The notes below the pieces were generated by a model that was not told where the DNA came from, did no database searches, and was given only the letters and a program-made list of their open reading frames with translations. From Falsiroseomonas bella (GTDB lineage: Bacteria > Pseudomonadota > Alphaproteobacteria > Acetobacterales > Acetobacteraceae), in contig NZ_QGNA01000001.1 of NCBI RefSeq assembly GCF_003173615.1, positions 248,001-312,000 of the forward strand: 64,000 nucleotides of DNA, read 5' to 3'. The stretch's first letter is position 1. The number at the start of each line of letters is the position of its first letter. Made by a program: the position numbers and the translations under genes. This document shows positions 18,572 through 26,715 of the stretch, in pieces.

Positions 18572-20068
18572 CTAGCGGGTGAGGCGTCGCTGCAGGCCGA
18601 CATCGCGCGCCTGCGCCTGCAGATACATCGCGCGGTAGTAGGGCTCCAGCCGTCGCGCCTCCGCAATGGCCGGCGCGAATTCCGCGCGGTAGCCCTCGGT
18701 CAGCGCGCGCGCTTCCTGGCGCAGCGCGCGCTCATCCACGGTGGTCACGCGGCCGTCCTCGAACACGACGCGCCCGTCCACGATGGTCATCCGGACGGCG
18801 GAGGCGGGCTCGCAGAAGACGAGCTGGCGGTGCAGGTCGTTCAGCGGCGTAAAGGGCAGGCTGTCGAGGTCGAGCAACGCGATGTCGGCGCGCGCGCCCG
18901 GCACCAGGCGGCCGATGTCGGGCCAGCGCAGCGCCCGCGCGCCGCCCGTCATCATGCAGTGCAGGATCTCGGGCGCGGCGGGCCAGCTTCGGTAGTCCAC
19001 CTCGGACAATGTGTGCACCAGGCCCGCCATCTTCAAAGCGGCCCAGGGATTGATCGCGTCGTCCGCCACCGCCTCGTCGGTGCCGATGCAGATCGGGACG
19101 CCCGCGTCGCGCAGCGCGCGGAAGGGCATGACGCCGCTGCCGAGCCGCAGGTTGCAGACGGGGTTGTGCGCCACCGTCGCGCCGGAGGCGGCGAGCAGCG
19201 CGATGTCGTCGGCGTCGATCCAGATGGCGTGGATCACCACCATGCGCTCGTCCAGCACGCCGAGGTCATGCACCAGGCGCACCAGGCTCCTGCCGTATTT
19301 CTCCTCGCCGAGCACGCGCTGCAGCTTGGTCTCCAGGATGTGGCAGTTGAAGGGCAGGTCATGCTTCGCGGAAAGCGCGGAGAGCGCCCGGAAATAGTCG
19401 AGCGTGACGCGCTGCGGCGCGGAGCAGGAGAGTGCCGCACCGATGCGTCCCTCCGCCGCGCCGTCCCAGCGCGCGATCAGGTGGTCGTAGAGCTCCAGCA
19501 GCTCCTCCGCCGGCTGGATCGGCGCCGCCGCCATGCCGGCGCGGATATCCGCCGGCAGAAGCTCCGCGAGGAACGGAAACTTCTCGTATTCGACGACATT
19601 GGGCTGGTCGATCGCGAGGCGGGCGCGGATGCCGCTATCGCGATACGCCTCGGCGATGCCGTCGATGCCCTCGGCGCTGGCGACGGGGATGTGGAAGGCG
19701 TCGTCCATCACGCTGGTGACGCCTTGGCGCAGCATCTCCACCGCGCCCAGCATGGTGCGCACGTAGTTCAGGCGCTTCACCGGTACGCCCGTGGCGAGCG
19801 GCGGCACCTCGTAGAGCATGAAGACCTCGAGCGGCAGGCCATCCAGCGCGCCGCGCAGGAAGTTGCCGGGAGAATGGAAGTGGGCGTTGATCAGGCCGGG
19901 CATCGCCAGCATCCCGCGCGCCTCGATCACGCGGGCAGGCGGCGTCTCTGGACAGAGGCCGGGACCGATGGCCAGGATGCGACCGTCGGCGACATGAATG
20001 TCGGCCTCGGGCCAGATGCGGCCGCCATCGAAGGTGAGGACCTGGGCGTTGCGGATCAGCAGGGACAT
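18572..20068 (-). CDS. Amidohydrolase family protein (TRZ/ATZ, SsnA-like)
   Basis: 498 residues. Metal-dependent hydrolase of the cytosine-deaminase/chlorohydrolase group. Metal ligands are visible in INAHFHSPGNF (His63, His65), LPFNCHILETK, MVVIHAIWIDADD, NPVCNLRLGSG and the aspartate in CIGTDEAVADDA. It hydrolyses a C-N or C-Cl bond of a cyclic or aryl amine substrate, likely cytosolic. The ATG at 20068 starts MSLLIRNAQVLTFDGG, the usual first beta strand; a longer upstream frame runs antisense through the SDR gene and is rejected. It is the first gene of the five-gene minus-strand operon ending with the TAXI-TRAP permease, and it is divergent from the SDR gene with 51 bp between. Confidence 0.9.
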   Translation of the reverse strand: MSLLIRNAQVLTFDGGRIWPEADIHVADGRILAIGPGLCPETPPARVIEARGMLAMPGLINAHFHSPGNFLRGALDGLPLEVFMLYEVPPLATGVPVKRLNYVRTMLGAVEMLRQGVTSVMDDAFHIPVASAEGIDGIAEAYRDSGIRARLAIDQPNVVEYEKFPFLAELLPADIRAGMAAAPIQPAEELLELYDHLIARWDGAAEGRIGAALSCSAPQRVTLDYFRALSALSAKHDLPFNCHILETKLQRVLGEEKYGRSLVRLVHDLGVLDERMVVIHAIWIDADDIALLAASGATVAHNPVCNLRLGSGVMPFRALRDAGVPICIGTDEAVADDAINPWAALKMAGLVHTLSEVDYRSWPAAPEILHCMMTGGARALRWPDIGRLVPGARADIALLDLDSLPFTPLNDLHRQLVFCEPASAVRMTIVDGRVVFEDGRVTTVDERALRQEARALTEGYRAEFAPAIAEARRLEPYYRAMYLQAQARDVGLQRRLTR

Positions 20069-20087
20069 GGGCGCATCTTCGCCGGGG

Positions 20088-20105
20088 CTGGCGCGATCTG
20101 GCCAG
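20088..20105. promoter_or_regulatory. Candidate operator in 51-bp divergent spacer
   Basis: Inverted repeat CTGGC-N8-GCCAG lies in the middle of the only 51 bp between the divergent amidohydrolase and SDR genes. A spacer this short must carry two overlapping promoters, so a regulator binding here would control both. No regulator gene lies beside it. The site is a guess from symmetry. Confidence 0.35.
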
Positions 20106-20119
20106 AGGCAACAGCGCGG

Positions 20120-20899
20120 ATGACGGGGCGCGCGCTGGAAGGCCGACGCGCCCTGGTCACCGGCGGCGGCGCGGGCATCGGGCGGGCGATCGTGCTTGCG
20201 CTCGCCGCAGCCGGGGCGCGCGTGGCGGTCACGGACCTGGACGGCGCGGCAGCCGAGCGTGTGGCGCGCGAGGCGGGGGCGGGGCATGTCGGGTTCCCGC
20301 TCGACGTGACGCATGCGGCGGCGACTGGGCGCGTGGTGCAGGAAGCGGCCGAGGCACTGGGCGGGCTGGATGCGGCGGTGGCGAATGCCGGCATCTCCAC
20401 CATGGCGCGCGTGGTGGACCTTACCGAAGCGGAGTGGGATGCGAACATGGCGGTGAACGCCAAGGGCGTGTTCCTCACCGACCAGGCCGTGGTGCGACAT
20501 TTCCTGGCGAGCGGCACGAAGGGCGTGATCGTCAACACGGCCTCGCTGGCCGCGAAGGTCGGCGCGCCGCTGCTGGCGCACTACTCCGCCAGCAAGTTCG
20601 CGGTCGCCGGCTTCACCCAGGCTCTTGCCAGGGAAGTCGCGCCGCAGGGCATCCGCGTGAACTGCGTCTGCCCCGGCTTCGTCAACACCTCCATGCAGGA
20701 CCGCGAGACGGTGTGGGAAGCGGAGCTGCGCGGCATGACGCCGGAAGCGGTCCGGGCCGAATACGTCTCCCTCACGCCGCTCGGCCGGCTGCAGGTGCCG
20801 GAGGACGTGGCCGATGTGGTCGTGTTCCTGCTGGGCGACGCGTCGCGATTCATGACCGGCCTGGCCGTGGACGTGAATGGCGGCGTCTTCATGAGCTGA
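20120..20899 (+). CDS. SDR family NAD(P)-dependent oxidoreductase
   Basis: 259 residues, classical short-chain dehydrogenase. Cofactor loop VTGGGAGIGRAI, Asp39 after the second strand (VAVTDLDG, which favours NAD), VANAGIS, then catalytic Ser142 and Y155-x3-K159 (HYSASK). It oxidises or reduces a hydroxyl group, plausibly of a polyol or sugar acid since a sugar kinase follows in the same operon. First gene of SDR-BtpA-FGGY-deacetylase. ATG at 20120; a long upstream frame antisense to the amidohydrolase gene is rejected. Confidence 0.92.
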   Translation: MTGRALEGRRALVTGGGAGIGRAIVLALAAAGARVAVTDLDGAAAERVAREAGAGHVGFPLDVTHAAATGRVVQEAAEALGGLDAAVANAGISTMARVVDLTEAEWDANMAVNAKGVFLTDQAVVRHFLASGTKGVIVNTASLAAKVGAPLLAHYSASKFAVAGFTQALAREVAPQGIRVNCVCPGFVNTSMQDRETVWEAELRGMTPEAVRAEYVSLTPLGRLQVPEDVADVVVFLLGDASRFMTGLAVDVNGGVFMS

Positions 20900-20915
20900 A
20901 AGGAATTTTTCGAGC

Positions 20916-21716
20916 GTGATTCCCGGCCTTTTCTCGACACGGAAGACGATCATCGGCATGGCGCATCTCGGCCCGCTGCCGGGCTCACCGCTCTACGATG
21001 CGGCGCGCGGCATGGCGGGCCTGGTCGCCGACATCGAGGAGGACATCGCGGCGCTGCAGGCGGGCGGCGTGGATGCGATCATGTTCGGCAACGAGGGCGA
21101 CCGGCCCTATCTGCTGAAGGCCACGCCGGAGTCGCTCGCCGCCATGGCCGCGATCATCGGCCAGGTGAAGGCGCGGCTGACCGTGCCCTTCGGCGTGAAC
21201 TACCTGTGGGATCCGGTGGCGACCGTGGGGCTCGCCGTTGCCACCGGCGCGAGTTTCGCGCGGGAGGTGTTCACCGGCGTCTACGCCTCCGACATGGGGA
21301 TGTGGCAGCCGGATTGCGCCGGCGCGCTGCGGCTGCGCGCGCAGCTCGGCCGGCCGGACCTCAAGCTGCTGTTCAACGTGAATGCGGAATTCGCCAGCGC
21401 GCTGGATAGCCGCAGCGTGGCGCAGCGGGTGCGGAGCGTGGTGTTCTCCTCGCTGGCCGACGTGATCTGCGTGTCCGGCGCGATCACCGGGCAGGCGGTG
21501 GACGGCTCCGATCTCGAGGCCGCGAAGGGCGCGGCCGGCAGCGTGCCCGTCTTCGCCAACACCGGCGTCAACATCGACAACGTGGAAAAGATCCTGGCGG
21601 TCGCGGATGGCTGCGTGATCGGCACGCATTTCAAGCACGAGGGATACACCTGGAACAAGGTGGACCCCGACCGCGTCGCGCGCTTCATGGAGCGCGTGCG
21701 TCGGCTGCGCGCGTGA
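20916..21716 (+). CDS. BtpA/SgcQ family TIM-barrel protein
   Basis: 266 residues. Recognised by TIIGMAHLGPLPGSP at the N-terminus, AGGVDAIMFGNEGDRPY, VPFGVNYLWDPVATVGLAVATGA and GSDLEAAKGAAGSVPVFANTGV. In cyanobacteria BtpA is linked to photosystem I stability, and E. coli SgcQ sits in a sugar operon; no reaction is firmly established. The fold is a phosphate-binding TIM barrel by prediction, so it could be an aldolase or isomerase acting on a phosphorylated product of the adjacent kinase. The start is GTG, with AAAGGA about 12 bases before it. Its stop overlaps the kinase start (GTGA). Confidence 0.88.
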   Translation: MIPGLFSTRKTIIGMAHLGPLPGSPLYDAARGMAGLVADIEEDIAALQAGGVDAIMFGNEGDRPYLLKATPESLAAMAAIIGQVKARLTVPFGVNYLWDPVATVGLAVATGASFAREVFTGVYASDMGMWQPDCAGALRLRAQLGRPDLKLLFNVNAEFASALDSRSVAQRVRSVVFSSLADVICVSGAITGQAVDGSDLEAAKGAAGSVPVFANTGVNIDNVEKILAVADGCVIGTHFKHEGYTWNKVDPDRVARFMERVRRLRA

Positions 21717-23194
21717 TCCTGCTCGGCCTCGACATCGGGACGACCTCCACCATCGGCATCCTGGTCGAGGCCAACGGGCGCGTGCTGGCCACGGCCTCGC
21801 GCCCCGTCGCGCTCAGCAGCCCGAAGCCGGGCTGGGCGGAGGAGGATCCCGCGGAATGGTGGGGGAATGCCTGCGCCATCATTCACGAACTGCTGGCGGA
21901 GGCGGGTGTGCGCGCGGCGGATGTCGCCGCAATCGGCGCGACCGGCATGGTCCCGGCGCTGCTGCTGCTGGACGCGGAAGGCCGGCTGATCCGCCCCAGC
22001 ATCCAGCAGAGCGACGGGCGCACCGCGGCGGAAGTCGAGGAGATCCGAAGCGCAACCGACGAAGGCGCCTTCGTCCGCCGCACCGGCAACGGCATCAACC
22101 AGCAGCTCGTCGCGCCGAAGCTGCGCTGGCTGGCGAAGCACGAGCCGGAAAACTTCGCGCGCATCGCGACGATGTTCGGCTCCTACGACTTCATCGCCTG
22201 GAAGTTGTCGGGCGCGCTCTCGCTGGAGCGGAACTGGGCGCTGGAGGCGGGGTTCCTCGATCTCGGCACGGGGGCTCTCGCGGATGACCTGGTCGCGCTG
22301 GGCGGCAGGCCCGGCGCGCTGCCGCCGCTGCGCGACGCGCATGAGATCGTCGGCCGCGTCACGCCGGGGGCCGCCGCGGCGACCGGGCTCGCTGCCGGCA
22401 CGCCGGTGGTCGCGGGCTGCGCCGACCATGTCGCCTCGGCCTTCGTCGCGGGCATCGCGCGGCCGGGCGACCTGCTGATCAAGTTCGGCGGTGCGGGCGA
22501 CATCCTGTTGGCGACGGATGCGCCGCGCCCCGATCCGCGGCTGTTCCTCGACTTCCATCTCGTGCCGGGGCTGTTCCTGCCGAATGGCTGCATGGCGTCC
22601 TCCGGCGCGGTGCTGAACTGGATCGTCCGCGAGTGGGGCGGCGGGCTCGATCACGCCGCGCTCGATGCGCGCGCCGAAGCCGTGCCGCCGGGCGCGGAGG
22701 GGCTGCTGCTGCTGCCTTATTTCCTCGGCGAGAAGACGCCGCTGCACGATCCGCATGCGCGCGGCACGCTGGTGGGGCTCGGGCTGCATCACGGCCTCGG
22801 GCATGTCTGGCGCGCGGCGCTGGAGGCGGTGTGCTTCGGCTTCCGCCATCACCTGGAGGTGCTGCGCGAACTCGGGCAGCCCGTGACGCGAATCATCGCC
22901 TCGGATGGCGGCGCGCAGAGCGCGCTGTGGATGCGCATCGCCGCCGGCGTGCTCGGCCAGCCCGTGCAGCTGCTGCACGGCCATCCCGGCTCCTGCCTCG
23001 GCGCCGCCTATGTCGCGGGCATGGCCGTCGGCGCCTTCCCGGACTGGAACGAGATGGGCCGCTTCGTCCGTCCCGCCCGCGTGGTGCAGCCCGACCCGGC
23101 CTGGGTGGCACGCTACGACGCGCTGTATCCGCTCTGGCGCGAGACCTATGAGCGGCTGAAGCCGCTCTATCCGAAGCTCGCCGCCACCGTGTGA
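21713..23194 (+). CDS. FGGY-family carbohydrate kinase
   Basis: 493 residues, the usual length for xylulokinase-like FGGY kinases. The phosphate-1 loop LGLDIGTTSTIGI is at residues 3-15, the substrate section WAEEDPAEWW is normal, and the catalytic aspartate is in VAGCADHVASAF. LPYFLGEKTPLHDPHARG and IIASDGGAQSALWMRIAAGV are typical of the C-terminal domain. It phosphorylates a ketose, polyol or sugar acid with ATP. Start is GTG with a 4-bp overlap on btpA-like; the FGGY signature lets the family be called but not the substrate. Works together with the SDR and BtpA-like protein by context. Confidence 0.9.
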   Translation: MILLGLDIGTTSTIGILVEANGRVLATASRPVALSSPKPGWAEEDPAEWWGNACAIIHELLAEAGVRAADVAAIGATGMVPALLLLDAEGRLIRPSIQQSDGRTAAEVEEIRSATDEGAFVRRTGNGINQQLVAPKLRWLAKHEPENFARIATMFGSYDFIAWKLSGALSLERNWALEAGFLDLGTGALADDLVALGGRPGALPPLRDAHEIVGRVTPGAAAATGLAAGTPVVAGCADHVASAFVAGIARPGDLLIKFGGAGDILLATDAPRPDPRLFLDFHLVPGLFLPNGCMASSGAVLNWIVREWGGGLDHAALDARAEAVPPGAEGLLLLPYFLGEKTPLHDPHARGTLVGLGLHHGLGHVWRAALEAVCFGFRHHLEVLRELGQPVTRIIASDGGAQSALWMRIAAGVLGQPVQLLHGHPGSCLGAAYVAGMAVGAFPDWNEMGRFVRPARVVQPDPAWVARYDALYPLWRETYERLKPLYPKLAATV

Positions 23195-23202
23195 GGATCG
23201 CG

Positions 23203-24087
23203 ATGCTCAGGTCGCAGGATCGCTTCGCCTACCGCTCCATCGAGGTCCGACCGCGCTTTCGCTGGCCGAACGGCGCCGGGGTCGCGGTCTATTTCGCGCT
23301 GAACGTCGAGCACTACGCCTGGGACGAGGGGCTGGTGGAAGACCTCGTGCCCGGCATGACGAAGCCGGACGTGCTGAACCCGTCCTGGCGGGAATACGGC
23401 ACGCGCGTGGGCGCGTGGCGATTGCTGCGGCTATTCGAATCGCAGGGGCTTCCGCTGACCATTCTGCTGAACAGCGCGCTGCTGGATCACGCGCCCGATT
23501 TCGCCGCCGCCTGCACGGCGCTCGGCCACGAGATCTCCTGCCACGGCCGCACCAATTCCGAGAGCCAGGCGGGGCTGGACGAAGACGCGGAGCGCGCGCT
23601 GATCGCGGAAGCAACCAGGCGCATTGAGCACGCCACCGGCACACCACCGCCGGGCTGGCTCGGCCCCTGGCTTTCCGAGACGGAACGCACGCCGGAGCTG
23701 ATCCGCGCGGCCGGCTATCGCTACATCCTGGACTGGTGCGCGGACGACCAGCCCTTCTGGCTGAACACGGCGGAAGGGCAGCTGCTGGCGCTCCCCTATT
23801 CGCAGGAAGTCAATGACAGCGTCGTCGTCATGGGCCGCCAGGCGAGCGCCGCCGAATTCGCGGACATGGTCGTCGCGCAGGTGGACCAGCTGATCGAGGA
23901 TGCGAAGGACGGCGTGGCGCTGGCCTTCGGCATCGCGCTGCACACCAACATCATCGGCCAGCCCTTCCGTCGCCGGCATTTCGCGCGCGCGCTGGACCAT
24001 ATCCGCGCCCGCGCCGACGACCTCTGGATCACGCGCGGCGTCGACATCGCGGATTTCATCCACGCCGATCCGTCGCGCGCCGTCTAG
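23203..24087 (+). CDS. Polysaccharide deacetylase family protein, PuuE/allantoinase-like
   Basis: 294 residues. NodB-fold hydrolase; RPRFRWPNGAGVAVYFALNVEHYAW, LGHEISCHGRTNSESQ, PPGWLGPWLSETERTPELI and YILDWCADDQPFWL are as in the PuuE-type amide/allantoin hydrolases rather than chitin deacetylases. It probably cleaves an amide or ureide in the cytosol, as no signal peptide is seen. I chose the ATG at 23203 because GAGGA lies 5 bases before it; a GTG at 23191 overlapping the kinase stop would add 4 residues. Last gene of its operon. Its TAG stop shares the CTAG with the stop of the convergent racemase-like gene. Confidence 0.87.
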   Translation: MLRSQDRFAYRSIEVRPRFRWPNGAGVAVYFALNVEHYAWDEGLVEDLVPGMTKPDVLNPSWREYGTRVGAWRLLRLFESQGLPLTILLNSALLDHAPDFAAACTALGHEISCHGRTNSESQAGLDEDAERALIAEATRRIEHATGTPPPGWLGPWLSETERTPELIRAAGYRYILDWCADDQPFWLNTAEGQLLALPYSQEVNDSVVVMGRQASAAEFADMVVAQVDQLIEDAKDGVALAFGIALHTNIIGQPFRRRHFARALDHIRARADDLWITRGVDIADFIHADPSRAV

Positions 24088-24821
24088 CCGCCCTTCAGCA
24101 GCGCCGAGAGCGGCGCCGCAAGCCCGACCGTCGGCCTCATGCCGGGATGCGCAAGGCTGCCGACCTTCGCCTTCGCCGCCTTCAGCTTCACCAGCATCTC
24201 GCAGAGGCCGACGCCGGCCGCGATGCCGTCGATCACCGGCACCGGCACGCGATCGGCGATGCGCGCGGGCATGCCCGCCATCGCAGCACCACACAGCACC
24301 GCCACCTCCGCCCCCGTCTCCTCGACCAGTGCCGCCGCGGCGTCCGCGACCTTGGCGTCCACCGTCGCCGGATCGGCATAGGCGTCCTTGGGCGAGGCCA
24401 CGATGGAGCGGATGCCCGCCAGCCGGTCGGTCAGGCCGTACAGCGCGACGAGCTCGCGATAGACGGTGGGCGTGCCGAAGGTCACCAGCCCGAAGCTCGT
24501 GCCGAGCAGGCAGGCGGAGAGCATGGACGCCTCCGTCATGCCGACCACCGGCACGGACAGCACCTCCCGCGCGGCGAGCAGCCCGGTGTCGTAGGAGACG
24601 GCGAGCAGCACGACGTCGGCGCCCGGCGCGTGCTCGGCCAGCATCTCCAGCATGGCATGGGCGGCGATCGCGTTCTCGGCGCGGGAGTTGATGATCTCCG
24701 CGCCGAACCGGCCGGTGACCGGCAGGATCTCGGTGCCCGGCGAGGCGACGGCGCGCGCGGCGCGGGCGCAGAGCTCCGTCACCTGCGGCGTGGTGTTGGG
24801 ATTGGCAACCAGCAGGCGCAA
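24084..24821 (-). CDS. Asp/Glu/hydantoin racemase-family protein, first catalytic Cys missing
   Basis: 245 residues beginning at a TTG preceded by GGAG and 8 spacer bases; no in-frame ATG fits, and the mature strand LRLLVANPNTT starts right there. Family features are NPNTT, EIINSRAENAIAAHA, VVGMTEASMLSACLLG and ADRVPVPVIDGIAAGV. Hydantoin racemases have Cys in IACFDDTGL and GCAGM. Here the first is LLAVSYDTGL with Val75 at the Cys position and the second is VLCGAAM with Cys177 one place early. Racemisation by the usual two-cysteine mechanism seems unlikely. Divergent from the TRAP operon at 25040 with 218 bp between; tail-to-tail with the deacetylase gene. Confidence 0.82.
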   Translation of the reverse strand: MRLLVANPNTTPQVTELCARAARAVASPGTEILPVTGRFGAEIINSRAENAIAAHAMLEMLAEHAPGADVVLLAVSYDTGLLAAREVLSVPVVGMTEASMLSACLLGTSFGLVTFGTPTVYRELVALYGLTDRLAGIRSIVASPKDAYADPATVDAKVADAAAALVEETGAEVAVLCGAAMAGMPARIADRVPVPVIDGIAAGVGLCEMLVKLKAAKAKVGSLAHPGMRPTVGLAAPLSALLKGG

Positions 24822-25039
24822 GGCGGAATCTCCGGGACGCTGGAGGAGTTCAGGGGTCCAAGTATGCCCGCCTGCCAGGCCTGTGTCGCCTGCCAGAACC
24901 TGCCCAACGGCGGTGCAGCCGGCGTGGCGATCGGAAGCAATCCGCGCCGGACAGCGGAAGAAATCGGCATTCTTCGCCTTGCGTCCCGGAGCCTGAACGG
25001 GTTGCAATGCGGTTCCACCCTGGAGGGAGAACGGCAACC

Positions 25040-26083
25040 ATGCGTCGAGCCCGGCTTCTACTTGCCGCAGCCCTCGGCCTCGTGCTGGCCGCCGGCACGG
25101 CAAGCGCCCAGACCGGCATGCGCTGGCTGAGCCAGTCGCAGCAGGCCAGCACCCAGTTCCCGGTCGAGAGCGCGGCGATGGACCGCATGCGGTCGGAGCT
25201 GAACCTGCGCATCGAGCGCAGCGAGTTCCAAGCGCTCGGCCTCAACATGGCGGACGCCTTCCGCCTGGTGCGCGCCGGCACCTTCGATGTCGTCTCCGCA
25301 CAGGTCGGCCTCGCCGCGCGCGACGATCCCTTCCTGGAAGGCATCGACCTGATCGGCGTTTCGACCGACATGGACGAGCTGCGCAGCGCGGTGAATGCCT
25401 ACCGCGAGGTGTTCAACGCCCGCATCGAGCAGCGCTTCGGCGCGCGCGTCCTCGCCATCTGGCCCTTCGGCACGCAGGTGTTCTTCTGCAACCAGCCGAT
25501 CCGCACGCTGGACGACCTGCGCGGGCTGAAGGTGCGCTCCTTCACCGCCTCCATGTCGGCGCTGCTGGAACGGCTGGGCGCGACACCGGTGACGCTCGCC
25601 TTCCCCGAAGTCTATCCGGCGCTGCAGCGCGGCGTGGCGAGCTGCGGCATCACCTCGCCCACCTCCGCCAACACTGGCAAGTGGCCCGAGGTGACGACGC
25701 ATCTGCTGCCGCTCTCGGTCTCGGGCTCGGTGCAGGCGCATATGGTGAATCTCGCCTGGTGGAACCGGCAGACGCCAGCGATGCGGGAGGGCCTGACGGC
25801 GCAGTTCCGCCAGATGGAGGATGCATTCTGGGATCTGGCGCGCACCACCAACGAGGATGCGACGAACTGCTCGATCGGCCTGCCGAGCTGCCTGCGCCGG
25901 GCGCACCAGCCCTACAGCATGACGCTCGTGCAGGTGAGCGAGGCCGACAAGGCGCGGGTGCGGCAGATCGCCGAGGAAGTGGTGCTGTCCGACTGGGCGC
26001 AGCGCTGCGCCCGCGGCTATCCGAACTGCGCGCAGGTCTGGAACGAGACGGTCGGCCGCGCCCGCGGCATGGCGATCCGCTGA
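25040..26083 (+). CDS. TRAP transporter substrate-binding protein, DctP type
   Basis: 347 residues with a signal peptide MRRARLLLAAALGLVLAAGT up to ASAQ, so periplasmic. DctP features are FRLVRAGTFDVVSAQ, the substrate-contact region IRTLDDLRGLKVRSF and SALLERLGATPVTLAFPEVYPALQRG. Six cysteines lie in the C-terminal part (NCSIGLPSC, WAQRCARGYPNC), more than usual, and could form disulfides. The ATG is preceded by GGAGGGAG. It leads an operon with small permease, large permease and an amidohydrolase. Confidence 0.92.
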   Translation: MRRARLLLAAALGLVLAAGTASAQTGMRWLSQSQQASTQFPVESAAMDRMRSELNLRIERSEFQALGLNMADAFRLVRAGTFDVVSAQVGLAARDDPFLEGIDLIGVSTDMDELRSAVNAYREVFNARIEQRFGARVLAIWPFGTQVFFCNQPIRTLDDLRGLKVRSFTASMSALLERLGATPVTLAFPEVYPALQRGVASCGITSPTSANTGKWPEVTTHLLPLSVSGSVQAHMVNLAWWNRQTPAMREGLTAQFRQMEDAFWDLARTTNEDATNCSIGLPSCLRRAHQPYSMTLVQVSEADKARVRQIAEEVVLSDWAQRCARGYPNCAQVWNETVGRARGMAIR

Positions 26084-26084
26084 G

Positions 26085-26699
26085 ATGCGGAAGCCGCCGG
26101 CGCGGCCGCCGCTTCCGCTCCGGCTGCTGGACTGGGTGGCGAGCAGCCTTGCGCTGCTCGCCGGCTTCGCGGTGTTCGTGCTCGCGCTGATGATCGGCTT
26201 CGACGTTCTGGCGCGGCGTTTCGCGGGCTTCTCCGTGCAGGGCACGGACGAGCTCGGCGGCTACACGCTGGCGCTGATCGGCTCGCTCGGACTCGCCTAT
26301 GCGCTGATGCGCCGACGACACACGCGCATCGACATCCTGCTGCCCTACATGCCGGAGCGGATCGCCCGGGCGCTGGATGCGCTGGCGGTGGCGACGCTGG
26401 CAGGCTTCGCCGTGTTCATTGCCGACCATGCCTGGGTCGCCTTCGAGGAGACCTGGACCTTCGACAGCCTGGCGAACACGCCGTTGCAGACGCCGCTGTG
26501 GATCCCGCAGGCCTTCTGGCTGGCCGGGACGATCGCCTTCGCCGTCTGCGCCCTGGCCCAGGCGCTGCACGCGGGCTGGCTGCTGCTGCGTGCGCCGGAC
26601 CGGATCGCCCCCTTCTACGGCCCGCTGACAACGCAGGAGGAGCTCCAGGAATTCCAGGAGGAGCGCAGCGGCAGCGGCCCTGCGCCGACGCTGCGATGA
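26085..26699 (+). CDS. TRAP transporter small permease, DctQ type
   Basis: 204 residues with four membrane helices (about residues 18-42, 62-80, 98-118 and 142-162). The family motif TDELGGYTLALIGSLGLAYALMRRRHTRID is present. It forms the inner-membrane complex with the large permease. The C-terminus has an unusual Glu/Gln-rich tail (TQEELQEFQEERSG) that extends beyond the last helix. Starts 1 bp after the stop of the binding-protein gene. Confidence 0.9.
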   Translation: MRKPPARPPLPLRLLDWVASSLALLAGFAVFVLALMIGFDVLARRFAGFSVQGTDELGGYTLALIGSLGLAYALMRRRHTRIDILLPYMPERIARALDALAVATLAGFAVFIADHAWVAFEETWTFDSLANTPLQTPLWIPQAFWLAGTIAFAVCALAQALHAGWLLLRAPDRIAPFYGPLTTQEELQEFQEERSGSGPAPTLR

Positions 26700-26715
26700 T
26701 GACGGAGCCGCACGC

